Origin: Nitrososphaerales archaeon
Lineage (GTDB): Archaea; Thermoproteota; Nitrososphaeria; Nitrososphaerales; Gagatemarchaeaceae
Direction: 5' to 3'
DNA: 34,099 bases
Assembly (NCBI GenBank): GCA_030038365.1
Contig: JASHPA010000071.1
Coordinates: forward strand, 1-34,099
The translations under genes were made by a program, and so were the position numbers. Shown here in pieces: positions 25,712 to 34,007 of this stretch (positions are counted from its first letter, which is position 1; every line of letters starts with the position of its first letter). Under the pieces are notes generated by a model. The model was not told where the DNA came from, did not search any database, and worked only from the letters and a program-made list of their open reading frames with translations.

Positions 25712-26581
25712 GTGGAGATTATCGTGGGCATGCTTAGCTCGCTGAAGCTCAGCGGAGGCAAGAACGACGGCGAGTACAAGGAGAAGGTCGGAGTCGCGCT
25801 CAAGGAACTGGAGTTCCATAGACGCGAGCTCGAGAACACGAAGATAAGGCTCGGCGAAAGGAGGAAGAGCCTGTTCGACTCGATGACCAGAGCCCTTCAG
25901 GAGAAGAACAGGCCCAAGGCTAGCATCTTCGCCGCCGAACACGCCGAGGTCAAGAAGACCATGAAGGCCGTCGAAGCGAGCGAGCTCGCCCTCATCCAGA
26001 TAACTCTGAGGCTTCAGAGCATAATGGAGGTAGCAGACGCAATGGCGCACATGACCTCGGCGTCCAGGACGCTTCAGGCCGTGAGCCAGACGATGGAGGG
26101 CTTCGTCCCTGCGCTCGGCGCTACCTCCGAGAGCATCAACAACACGCTGGCTGAGACCATGTCGAAGCTGGGCCAGATTTCGCCCACCATCCAGGTGGAC
26201 ATCAAGAACGAGAACGCGGAGGAGCTCGTGGCGCAGGCTAGGATGTTCGCCGACGAGCAGGCGCAGAAGCTTAAGCGGAGCATGGAGGTCATGCCTAGCG
26301 CGCTCGACGAGGATATCAGTCAGGTCGACGACAGGGTACCGATTCTGGCGACCGGCGACGACTATGAAGAGGAGAGCCCCGTCCTGGGAACGATATTCTC
26401 CAGCCGGGTCGACCCGCATGTCGAGACACAGGTCCTCAAGTATGCGAAGGACCACAACGGGGTGATAGACGTCTCAGAGACGTCGAACAGCCTGGGCATC
26501 CCGATGGACGAGGTCGAGCTGTCGATGCTACACCTCGTAGCCCAGGAGAAGGTCAAGTCGGGGAGTGAATCATCACGATGA
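25712..26581 (+). CDS. cdvB: ESCRT-III/Snf7-family protein with C-terminal winged-helix-like extension (CdvB)
   Basis: ASIFAAEHAEVKKTMKAVEASELALIQITLRLQSIMEVADAMAHM aligns to the upstream paralog; C-term VDPHVETQVLKYAKDHNGVIDVSETSNSLGIPMDEVELSMLHLVAQEKV looks like a winged helix. Alternative starts GTG 25724, ATG 25730. Confidence 0.9.
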   Translation: MEIIVGMLSSLKLSGGKNDGEYKEKVGVALKELEFHRRELENTKIRLGERRKSLFDSMTRALQEKNRPKASIFAAEHAEVKKTMKAVEASELALIQITLRLQSIMEVADAMAHMTSASRTLQAVSQTMEGFVPALGATSESINNTLAETMSKLGQISPTIQVDIKNENAEELVAQARMFADEQAQKLKRSMEVMPSALDEDISQVDDRVPILATGDDYEEESPVLGTIFSSRVDPHVETQVLKYAKDHNGVIDVSETSNSLGIPMDEVELSMLHLVAQEKVKSGSESSR

Positions 26582-27837
26582 GCGTAGTAGCTGCTAGAGA
26601 GCTCGAAGAAGATGCCAGGAAGTACGCGGGCGAGGCGATACGTCTCGATTCGCAGGGGGCGCACGGCATGGCCATACAGATGTACCAGAAGGCCATATCG
26701 ACGCTGATCAAGCTGGTCCACCTCTACCCCGACTATAAGCTCAACAGGCACTACATGGAGCGCGCCGGGCTCTACCAGGAAAGGGTCAAGGCGATCCAGC
26801 AGGCCCACGGGCTGGTTCCTCGCGATATGCAAAACGATGAATCCTCCTTCGCCCCGGTAGCCATCGCCGGCGGTAATGGTAATGGTAACGGTAATGGTAA
26901 CGGGAACGGCAACGCGGCGGTCGACAGCGGCGCGAAGGGGCCTCAGATGGTCCAGCAGCTAAAGTCGACCTTCAACGAGCTCGTGGTCAAGGAGAAGCCC
27001 AACGTAAAGTGGGACGACGTCATAGGGCTGGAGGACGCGAAGCGCGCCATAAGGGAGTCGATAGTCTTCCCGTTCGAGAGGCCCGACCTCTTCCCGCTAG
27101 GCTGGCCCCGGGGCATGCTCCTGTATGGCCCTCCGGGATGCGGCAAGACTATCCTCGCAGCCGCTACCGCAGCCGAGATCAATGGTTACTTCATCTCGAT
27201 AGACGCCGCCTCGATCATGTCCAAGTGGCTCGGCGAGGCGGAAAAGAACGTCTCGAAGCTCTTCAACGAGGCGCGGAAGCTGCTCGAGAAGGGTGACCCG
27301 GTCATAATCTTCATCGACGAGCTCGACTCGCTGCTGGGCTCCCGCTCCAACGAGGTGGGAGGCGAGATACGCGTCAGAAACCAGTTCCTCAAGGAGATGG
27401 ACGGGATCCAGGACAAGGGCAAGCACTCGCACCTGTACACCATCGGGGCGACCAACAAGCCGTGGGCGCTCGACTGGCCCTTCCTTCGCAGGTTTGAGAA
27501 ACGTATCTACGTACCGCTACCAAACTTTGAGGGCCGAATATCCATGTTCAAGACCTACACGGCCCCCATCAACGTCGACCCAACGATAAGCCTCGAGGAT
27601 CTCTCGAGGATTTCTGAGGGCTACTCGGGTTCCGACATCAGAGACATCTGTCAGGGCGGCCAGCTTAGGGTCGTCAGGGAGCTATTCGAGAGCGGCCGCG
27701 CCCTCGACAAGACAGCGCAGCCGAGGCCCATAGTCATGACCGATTTCAAAGAGATAATGAAAGCGAGGAAGCCGAGCGTCTCCCCCGAGATGCTGAGGGC
27801 GTACGCCAACTGGACCGAGCAGTTCAAGGCGCTCTAG
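26578..27837 (+). CDS. cdvC: Vps4-like AAA ATPase (CdvC) with N-terminal MIT domain
   Basis: MIT-like ARELEEDARKYAGEAIRLDSQGAHGMAIQMYQKAISTLIKLVHLYPDYK; Walker A LLYGPPGCGKTILAAATA; Walker B PVIIFIDELDSLLG; ATGA overlap with the upstream cdvB. Confidence 0.95.
   Translation: MSVVAARELEEDARKYAGEAIRLDSQGAHGMAIQMYQKAISTLIKLVHLYPDYKLNRHYMERAGLYQERVKAIQQAHGLVPRDMQNDESSFAPVAIAGGNGNGNGNGNGNGNAAVDSGAKGPQMVQQLKSTFNELVVKEKPNVKWDDVIGLEDAKRAIRESIVFPFERPDLFPLGWPRGMLLYGPPGCGKTILAAATAAEINGYFISIDAASIMSKWLGEAEKNVSKLFNEARKLLEKGDPVIIFIDELDSLLGSRSNEVGGEIRVRNQFLKEMDGIQDKGKHSHLYTIGATNKPWALDWPFLRRFEKRIYVPLPNFEGRISMFKTYTAPINVDPTISLEDLSRISEGYSGSDIRDICQGGQLRVVRELFESGRALDKTAQPRPIVMTDFKEIMKARKPSVSPEMLRAYANWTEQFKAL
26872..26913 (+). 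repeat. Seven-unit GGTAAT/GGTAAC hexanucleotide tandem repeat inside cdvC
   Basis: GGTAAT GGTAAT GGTAAC GGTAAT GGTAAC GGGAAC GGCAAC, encoding (GN)7 between the MIT and AAA domains. Confidence 0.9.
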
Positions 27838-27875
27838 CTTCGACATTCCCCGACAGGCGCCGGCAGCAGGCAAAG

Positions 27876-27894
27876 GCGGCACGCGCGGTGCCGC
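27876..27894. repeat. GC-rich hairpin downstream of cdvC
   Basis: GCGGCAC-GCGCG-GTGCCGC, 7-bp perfect arms. Confidence 0.75.
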
Positions 27895-28000
27895 GCCGGT
27901 CCTCGAATTCCCGAAAGATACCGGGCCGTCCCCAAGGATTCTCTAACAACTCTTGGGAATCGTTAAAAAGTAACTTCGAACCGATAGATAGCGACGGCAT

Positions 28001-29251
28001 TTGCCTCATCGCGTAGTTAACGCAAGAACTCTGGCTGTTTCGCTCGTACTCGGGCTGATGGTTCTGGGCCCCCTCCTCGTTCCCGTGGCTCAGGCGGCTC
28101 CGACGGCAACCAAGATCGTAACACTTTCTTCCGAGCCATATGGCGTAGTCTTCGATTCCGGGGTCGGGAAATACTTCGCGACGGACTATGGGAACGATCT
28201 AGTCCAGGTAGTCAGCGCGACCGGCAGCGTGGGGCCTAACATACACGTCGGAACTCAACCGACCGACCTCGCGTATGACTCTTCGAGCAGTTCGATCTAT
28301 GTTTCGGTGAGTGGGTCGAACCAGGTGTCTGTGATATCTGACTCTACTGACGCCATCACCGCCAACGTCACCGGGATCACCGATCCACGCGGCCTGGTCT
28401 ACGATTCCGCGCAGAATGAGGTTTTCGTGGCGGATTCGCAAGGTAGCGGAGGAGTCGCGGTGATTGACGCGGGTACCAACGCCGTGACGGCGAACATTGG
28501 CCTCAGCGGAGATGGGACTGGCATCGCGTATGATTCCGCCAAAGGGGAGATTTTCGTCTCAACGGGAACCGGATCCGTTACCGTAATCAACGCCGCGACG
28601 AACGCCATAGTGACGACGGTAGCAGTCGGATCGACCCCGAGGGGCATAACTTACGATCCTTCGAACGGAGACCTTTACGTCTCGAACTCAGGTACGAACA
28701 CGGTCTCGGTCATCTCAGACTCGAGCAACAGCGTGACGGACACGATAACCGTGGGAAGCGGCCCATTCTACTCGGCGTACATCACGGGAGAGATCATAGT
28801 CGCGAACTCCGGCTCGGGAAGCATATCGACGATATCGGACAGCAGCAACACCGTCACCTCGACCGTGAGCGCTGGCTCGGGTGCCATGGAAGTTGCTTAC
28901 GACCCAACGACAGGTTCCATCCTGGTGACCTGTTACGGTACCGACAGCGCTGTGCTGTTCTCGGTGGGTTCCGTCTCCACGGGCACGCCGACATCGTCGA
29001 CCACCCAGGCTACCACTTCGACCACGACAAGCTCCTCTCCGACAACGACCACCTCTACCACGACGTCAGAAACGACTTCAACGACGACCACCTCCGCGCC
29101 GACGACGACCACAACGACCTCTTCCAGCAGTTCGAGCAGCTCTATCGCGATCCCGTGGAGCGTAGGACTGGTATTGGCGGCCAATGCGGTCCTGCTTGCC
29201 CTGGTCGGGGCCTTCGCAATCCCGAGCAGAAAGAAAGCACTAAGAGTCTGA
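28001..29251 (+). CDS. Secreted, C-terminally anchored YncE/NHL-like beta-propeller with Thr/Ser stalk
   Basis: Signal peptide (LAVSLVLGLMVLGPLLVPVAQAAP), repeats of the form VAVGSTPRGITYDPSNGDLYVSNSGTNTVSVISDSSN, low-complexity T/S region, C-terminal TM plus RKK. TTG start. Confidence 0.82.
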   Translation: MPHRVVNARTLAVSLVLGLMVLGPLLVPVAQAAPTATKIVTLSSEPYGVVFDSGVGKYFATDYGNDLVQVVSATGSVGPNIHVGTQPTDLAYDSSSSSIYVSVSGSNQVSVISDSTDAITANVTGITDPRGLVYDSAQNEVFVADSQGSGGVAVIDAGTNAVTANIGLSGDGTGIAYDSAKGEIFVSTGTGSVTVINAATNAIVTTVAVGSTPRGITYDPSNGDLYVSNSGTNTVSVISDSSNSVTDTITVGSGPFYSAYITGEIIVANSGSGSISTISDSSNTVTSTVSAGSGAMEVAYDPTTGSILVTCYGTDSAVLFSVGSVSTGTPTSSTTQATTSTTTSSSPTTTTSTTTSETTSTTTTSAPTTTTTTSSSSSSSSIAIPWSVGLVLAANAVLLALVGAFAIPSRKKALRV

Positions 29252-29354
29252 CGGGCATCAGCGGGACCGCCGGGCCTAGGCGCCTGCCACCTTCGCAGCA
29301 AAGCCTTTCGGCTCTTCAAGCTTCATAAAGCCGCCGACGGCAGCGGGCGACGCC

Positions 29355-30668
29355 TTGGATGATATCCCCTCGATGGCCGCGCTGAAGGGGATGGTAGGTC
29401 AGAAGGCCACCGTCTCCGGTTGGGTGCATGACGTACGCCTCCTTGGAGGCATAAACTTCGTCCTCCTGCGCAACAGGGACGGGATCGTACAGGTTACGGT
29501 GCCGAGAAAGGCCGTGAGCCCCGAGCTCATGAACACGGTCTCGGCCCTCCATCCCGAGGATGTTATCACAGTCACCGGGACGGTAAAAGATGCAAAGCAG
29601 GCTCGAAATGGCTTCGAGGTGATCCCGGATGCGCTCGTCGTCCTCTCTCCTTCCGCCACTCCCCTCCCACTCGATCCGCGAGGCGTGACCGATGCGAACC
29701 TCGAGACGCGCTTCCAGTGGCGCACGCTTGACCTGAGGAGACCCGAAAGCACTGCCGTCTTCAAGGTCGAGGACGTGCTCGTCGCCGGAATGGAGAGCTA
29801 CCTCCGCGGGCAGGGCTTCATCAGGGTCTTCACGCCGAGCATCCTGGGTGGCATATCCGAAGGTGGCTCGGAGGTCTTCAAGATAGACTTCTACGGACGC
29901 CCCGCGTTCCTTCGCCAGGACCCTCAGCTGCACAGGCAACTCGCGATAGCGGGCGGTCTTGCGCGTGTCTACGACCTGGGAGCCAACTGGAGGGCAGAGC
30001 TTTCTCACACACCCCGGCATATGAGCGAACACAGGACGATTGCCCCGGAGATGTCGTTCATCACTGACGAGACCGACACCATTCGTGTCGAGGAGCAGAT
30101 GATTGCAAGCGGGGTGAAACGCCTTGTCGATGAATGCCAGGCGGAGCTCGACCTGCTGCAAATCCGGCTCGAAGTGCCCAAGACCCCCTTCCCTGTCATC
30201 ACCTTCCCGGAGGTCTACGGAACGCTAGAGAAGCTCGGGCACAAGCTACCGGAGGACCAGGATCTCGACAGGGAGTCGGAGAAGCTGCTGACCGACTACG
30301 TGAAATCTGAGTTCGGCTCGGACTTTTTCTTCGTCAACCACTTCCCTTCGAAGATAAAGCCGTTCTATGTCATGCGCATCGACGGCGACCAGCGCTATGC
30401 GAGGTCGGTTGACCTGCTGTACAAGGGGCTGGAACTCTCTTCGGGGGGACAGCGGGAGAACCGTCATGAGAGGTTGATCCAGCAAATCAGAGAGAAGGGA
30501 ATGGACGAGGAAGGACTGAAGTGGTTCACAGAACCGTTCCGCTACGGTGTCCCTCCGCACGGCGGGTTCTCGTTGGGAATCGAGAGATTGACCGCAACGC
30601 TTCTCAACCTTCCAAGCGTCAAGGAAGCGGCGCTCTTTCCGAGGGACCCCGAGCGCCTGCAACCGTGA
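29355..30668 (+). CDS. aspS: Aspartyl-tRNA synthetase (class II, archaeal type)
   Basis: KATVSGWVHDVRLLGGINFVLLRNRDGIVQVTV (OB fold), GGISEGGSEVFKIDFYGRPAFLRQDPQLHRQL, WRAELSHTPRHMSEHRTIAPEMSFI, PHGGFSLGIERLTATLLNLPSVKEAALFPRDPERL. Confidence 0.93.
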   Translation: MDDIPSMAALKGMVGQKATVSGWVHDVRLLGGINFVLLRNRDGIVQVTVPRKAVSPELMNTVSALHPEDVITVTGTVKDAKQARNGFEVIPDALVVLSPSATPLPLDPRGVTDANLETRFQWRTLDLRRPESTAVFKVEDVLVAGMESYLRGQGFIRVFTPSILGGISEGGSEVFKIDFYGRPAFLRQDPQLHRQLAIAGGLARVYDLGANWRAELSHTPRHMSEHRTIAPEMSFITDETDTIRVEEQMIASGVKRLVDECQAELDLLQIRLEVPKTPFPVITFPEVYGTLEKLGHKLPEDQDLDRESEKLLTDYVKSEFGSDFFFVNHFPSKIKPFYVMRIDGDQRYARSVDLLYKGLELSSGGQRENRHERLIQQIREKGMDEEGLKWFTEPFRYGVPPHGGFSLGIERLTATLLNLPSVKEAALFPRDPERLQP

Positions 30669-30961
30669 CTTTTGGGGTTGGAGAACCCGGACCACGGTCC
30701 CGGGGCTTCCGGCCTGCGCGAGTTTCAACGGTTATCACGTATAGCATCCACTGCCGCATGCGGTCTTCGAGGGAGAGGTCCGAAGGCTCGAAAACTCGAC
30801 GGCAGCCATGATACCCAAACAGATGCTCGAGGAGGTGACGCGAATCCGCTCAGCGGGATTTCGGGCTGTTGGATTACGTGACTCCCGACTGCGCGCCCCG
30901 TGGGCGAGACCGCCCAGACACTTGACGGGGTTTCCCAGGACGCCGGCTGTATCGTGATATT

Positions 30962-31492
30962 CTAGAGCCTCAGCGTCGCTTCGCGCTCGAACTCGACCAT
31001 CAGCTCGATGCCCTTTACCTGCTTCACGATCTTCTTGAGGATTTCGATCTCGCCGGAGAGGCGCTCTACCCTTCTGCCCGGAATGATGGCCTTGGTGACC
31101 TTGCTCCCGTCCGGCAGCCAGACGGTGTTGACGGTCAGCAACCTGATCGGATAAAACAGGTCCTCAAGGAATCTCCTGTCGGAGTTCGACGAGCCGATTA
31201 CCCAGACCTTCCCCTTGAGCTGCTCCTCGAGCTTCTGCTTGATCTCCGGTTTCGAACGGACTATCGCTGCGTCCGCCTGCTCGACCTCCAGGACATAGTT
31301 ACCGTCGACCTGAAAGCTGCGAAGAAGCGTCATCTTGTTGACGTCCGGTATCTTCTCGGCTAGCTTGACGAGCGCTTTTGAGACCTGTATGTCCGCATCA
31401 GTTATCTGACCTGCCGTCAGCTTAGCCTGACACTTGGCACACAGGATGCCCGTCTTTGCGTCGAATGCGCAAATAGGAATCCTTAGCGGCAA
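30962..31492 (-). CDS. KH-domain, NusA-like RNA-binding protein with Cys cluster
   Basis: IPICAFDAKTGILCAKCQAKLTAGQITDADIQVSKALVKLAEK...KGKVWVIGSSNSDRRFLEDLFYPIRLLTVNTVWLPDGSKVTKAIIPGR. TTG at 31492 preferred over the ORF-track start 31522, because a TATA box overlaps the latter. Confidence 0.65.
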   Translation of the reverse strand: MPLRIPICAFDAKTGILCAKCQAKLTAGQITDADIQVSKALVKLAEKIPDVNKMTLLRSFQVDGNYVLEVEQADAAIVRSKPEIKQKLEEQLKGKVWVIGSSNSDRRFLEDLFYPIRLLTVNTVWLPDGSKVTKAIIPGRRVERLSGEIEILKKIVKQVKGIELMVEFEREATLRL

Positions 31493-31533
31493 GATATCAG
31501 AAAAGCCACTTCTCTGAAGCAATATAAAAATTG

Positions 31534-31571
31534 CGGCTTGAAAGCCGATTTTCAGGATACACCCTGAAAAT
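31534..31571. repeat. Two back-to-back inverted repeats between alba and the KH/NusA-like gene
   Basis: CGGCTT-GA-AAGCCG (31534-31547) directly abutting ATTTTCAGG-ATACAC-CCTGAAAAT (31548-31571). Confidence 0.85.
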
Positions 31572-31581
31572 AAGCGTCGTT

Positions 31582-31866
31582 TTACTTCGAAAGGTGGATT
31601 TCCATCGAGCTTACGTTGCTCATGGCGCCCGACTCGATGTTCTTCACCTGTTCCGTCGCGATGTCGACCCGTTTCACGGTGACCCCTGGGACGAACCGCT
31701 TGGTGATTATCTGAGCCGCGTCAACGGCCTTTGAGATTGCGCGCCCACGCGCCTTGAGGGTGATGTCGCCCGTCCCGTTCTGGAACAGCGTCAGGCAGGC
31801 GAGTACGTAGCTCATGGTCGGCTTCTTCCCGACAAAGATTGTGTGGTTCTCTCGTTCTGTGCTCAT
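31582..31866 (-). CDS. alba: DNA/RNA-binding protein Alba
   Basis: NHTIFVGKKPTMSYVLACLTLFQNGTGDITLKARGRAISKAVDAAQIITKRFVPGVTVKRVDIATEQV. Confidence 0.96.
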   Translation of the reverse strand: MSTERENHTIFVGKKPTMSYVLACLTLFQNGTGDITLKARGRAISKAVDAAQIITKRFVPGVTVKRVDIATEQVKNIESGAMSNVSSMEIHLSK

Positions 31867-31966
31867 TTTCTTCGGGCGAAAGGCCTCACGATGTTATTTA
31901 TGTTTGATGGATGATGTCTTCGAAGCCCCGCTAACTTTATTGAACGCACCTCGGGGCGTCCGAATC

Positions 31967-33064
31967 ATGCGACTGCTCGAGTACGAGGGAAAACAGCTGT
32001 TCAAGACGTACGGGATCCCCGTACCCGCTTCGCAGATCGCGCGTTTTCCCTCTGAGGTGACGAACGCCGTGAAGGCGGTGGGCCTTCCGGCCGCGATCAA
32101 GGCCCAGGTGCTGGCAGGAGGCAGAGGAAAAGCGGGAGGCGTGGCGGTGGTGAACTCGGAAGCCGATGCCGTCAGGGACGCATCTAGGATAATGGACCTG
32201 AGAATAGGCGGAGAGAAACCCGGCGCGCTGCTCGTCGAGCGCGCTTCTCCTCACTCCGGCGAGATGTACCTCTCCGTGAGCCTCGACAGGAGTCGAAGAA
32301 GCTTCGTGGTGATAGCGACCAGGGCAGGAGGGGTGGAAGTGGAATCGGCGGAAGGCGAGGTTATAGAGCCCGTACCTATCTCTGGCCTGAGCCAGGCGGC
32401 GGCCGAATCGGTGGCGTCCCGCCTCGAGCTCTCAGGGAAGACGAGGTCAGACTTCGTCAGCATCGCCCTGAGCCTGGAGCGGCTGTGCAGGGAGGAGGAA
32501 TGCGAGCTGGCGGAGATCAACCCGCTCGCGATACTTCCGGACGGCTCCCTCCTTGCGCTCGACTCCAAGGTCATCCTGGACGATAATGCGCTCTTCAGAC
32601 ATCCCGATTTCCTCCAGCTGCCGCCCGAGGACCCGCTCGAACGAGAGGCCACTAAGGAAGGATTCGCTTTCGTGAGGCTCGATGGCAGCATCGCGGTCAT
32701 CGGCAACGGCGCCGGCCTGGTGCTCTCCACTCTGGACCTCGTAGCCGACGCAGGCGGCAAGCCGGCGTGCTTCCTGGACTTGGGAGGCGGTTCGCAGCAG
32801 TCGAGAGTCGAGGCTGCCCTCCGTCTCGTTAAGAAGCTCCCGAACGCAGAGCGGATACTGGTCAACATATTCGGAGGAATAACCCGCACCACCGACGTCG
32901 CAGCCGGGCTCAAGAACATCGTCGCCGAGAGCCCCACCCAGCCTGTCTACGCTCGGATAAGCGGGGCAGAGGAGGACAAGGCCAGGCAGCTGCTCGCTGG
33001 CACCTCTGTCAAACTCTACCCAACGGCGCCGGAAGCGGTGAACGCAGCGGTGAGTGCGGCGTGA
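31967..33064 (+). CDS. sucC: Succinyl-CoA synthetase subunit beta (ADP/GDP-forming family)
   Basis: MRLLEYEGKQLFKTYGIPVPASQIA...AIKAQVLAGGRGKAGGV...LAEINPLAILPDGSLLALDSKVILDDNA...NIFGGITRTTDVAAGL. Confidence 0.94.
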   Translation: MRLLEYEGKQLFKTYGIPVPASQIARFPSEVTNAVKAVGLPAAIKAQVLAGGRGKAGGVAVVNSEADAVRDASRIMDLRIGGEKPGALLVERASPHSGEMYLSVSLDRSRRSFVVIATRAGGVEVESAEGEVIEPVPISGLSQAAAESVASRLELSGKTRSDFVSIALSLERLCREEECELAEINPLAILPDGSLLALDSKVILDDNALFRHPDFLQLPPEDPLEREATKEGFAFVRLDGSIAVIGNGAGLVLSTLDLVADAGGKPACFLDLGGGSQQSRVEAALRLVKKLPNAERILVNIFGGITRTTDVAAGLKNIVAESPTQPVYARISGAEEDKARQLLAGTSVKLYPTAPEAVNAAVSAA

Positions 33065-33936
33065 TACTCCCGGAACAGGGTGAACCTGTCATCGTCCAGG
33101 GGATTACTGGGAGATTCGGAAGCCTCCACACGAGGTTAATGCTCGACTACGGGACCAACGTCGCGGCTGGAGTCACGCCGGGGAAGTTCGGCGAATGGGT
33201 CGAGAACGTCCCAGTCTTCGATTCTGTCCCCCAGGCCGTCCAGAAGAGCGGAGCCAAATGCTCCATCATCTTCGTCCCTGCAGAACACTTCTATTCGGCC
33301 GTGGAAGAGGCAATCTCGGCGGGCATAAAGCTGATAGTCGCGATTACCGAACACGTCCCGATAAGAGATGAACTGAAGACGGTAGACCTGGCCAACTCGA
33401 AGGGCGTGACGGTCATCGGCCCCAACACCCCTGGGCTCATCATCCCTGCTCGCAAGGTCAAGATGGGTATAATGCCGGTGCCCTCCTTCACTCCGGGCCG
33501 GATCGCGCTCTTCTCACGCAGCGGGACGCTCATGTACGAGATCGCCAACGAGCTGTCGCTCGCAGGCTTCGGTCAGTCGCTCGCTCTGGGGATTGGCGGG
33601 GACCCCATCAATGGGACCACGATGATCGACTGGTTCGACTGGGTCCGCGGGCGGGGCGACATCGACGCGGTCGTCGCCGTCGGCGAGATAGGAGGCGACT
33701 CCGAGGAGCGCCTCGCCCACTACATCTCTGATACCAGATTCCCGAAACCCGTCTTCGCCTACATAGCGGGGAGGGCTGCTCCCAAGGAGAAGAAGATGGG
33801 ACACGCAGGTGCCATAATCTATGGAAACTTGGGCACGGCCGGGTCGAAAATCTCCGCCTTCAGGGATGCGGGGGTGCAGGTTGCGATGACGCCGGCGGAG
33901 ATTCCCGGACTCGTTTCGGAGAAGCTGAGGCGTTAG
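33061..33936 (+). CDS. sucD: Succinyl-CoA synthetase subunit alpha
   Basis: IVQGITGRFGSLHTRLMLDYGTNVAAGVTPGKFG, GPNTPGLIIP, KKMGHAGAII (phospho-His region); GTGA overlap with sucC. Confidence 0.95.
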   Translation: MILPEQGEPVIVQGITGRFGSLHTRLMLDYGTNVAAGVTPGKFGEWVENVPVFDSVPQAVQKSGAKCSIIFVPAEHFYSAVEEAISAGIKLIVAITEHVPIRDELKTVDLANSKGVTVIGPNTPGLIIPARKVKMGIMPVPSFTPGRIALFSRSGTLMYEIANELSLAGFGQSLALGIGGDPINGTTMIDWFDWVRGRGDIDAVVAVGEIGGDSEERLAHYISDTRFPKPVFAYIAGRAAPKEKKMGHAGAIIYGNLGTAGSKISAFRDAGVQVAMTPAEIPGLVSEKLRR

Positions 33937-34007
33937 ACCCTAAGATTTACGGAAAATTGGTTTGAACAGGTAATAAGCGGTCGGGAGCGGATAATGCGCC
34001 GAGCCAA

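Noticed and set aside
29316-30161. 281-aa antisense ORF across aspS
   Set aside because: Antisense shadow of AspRS.
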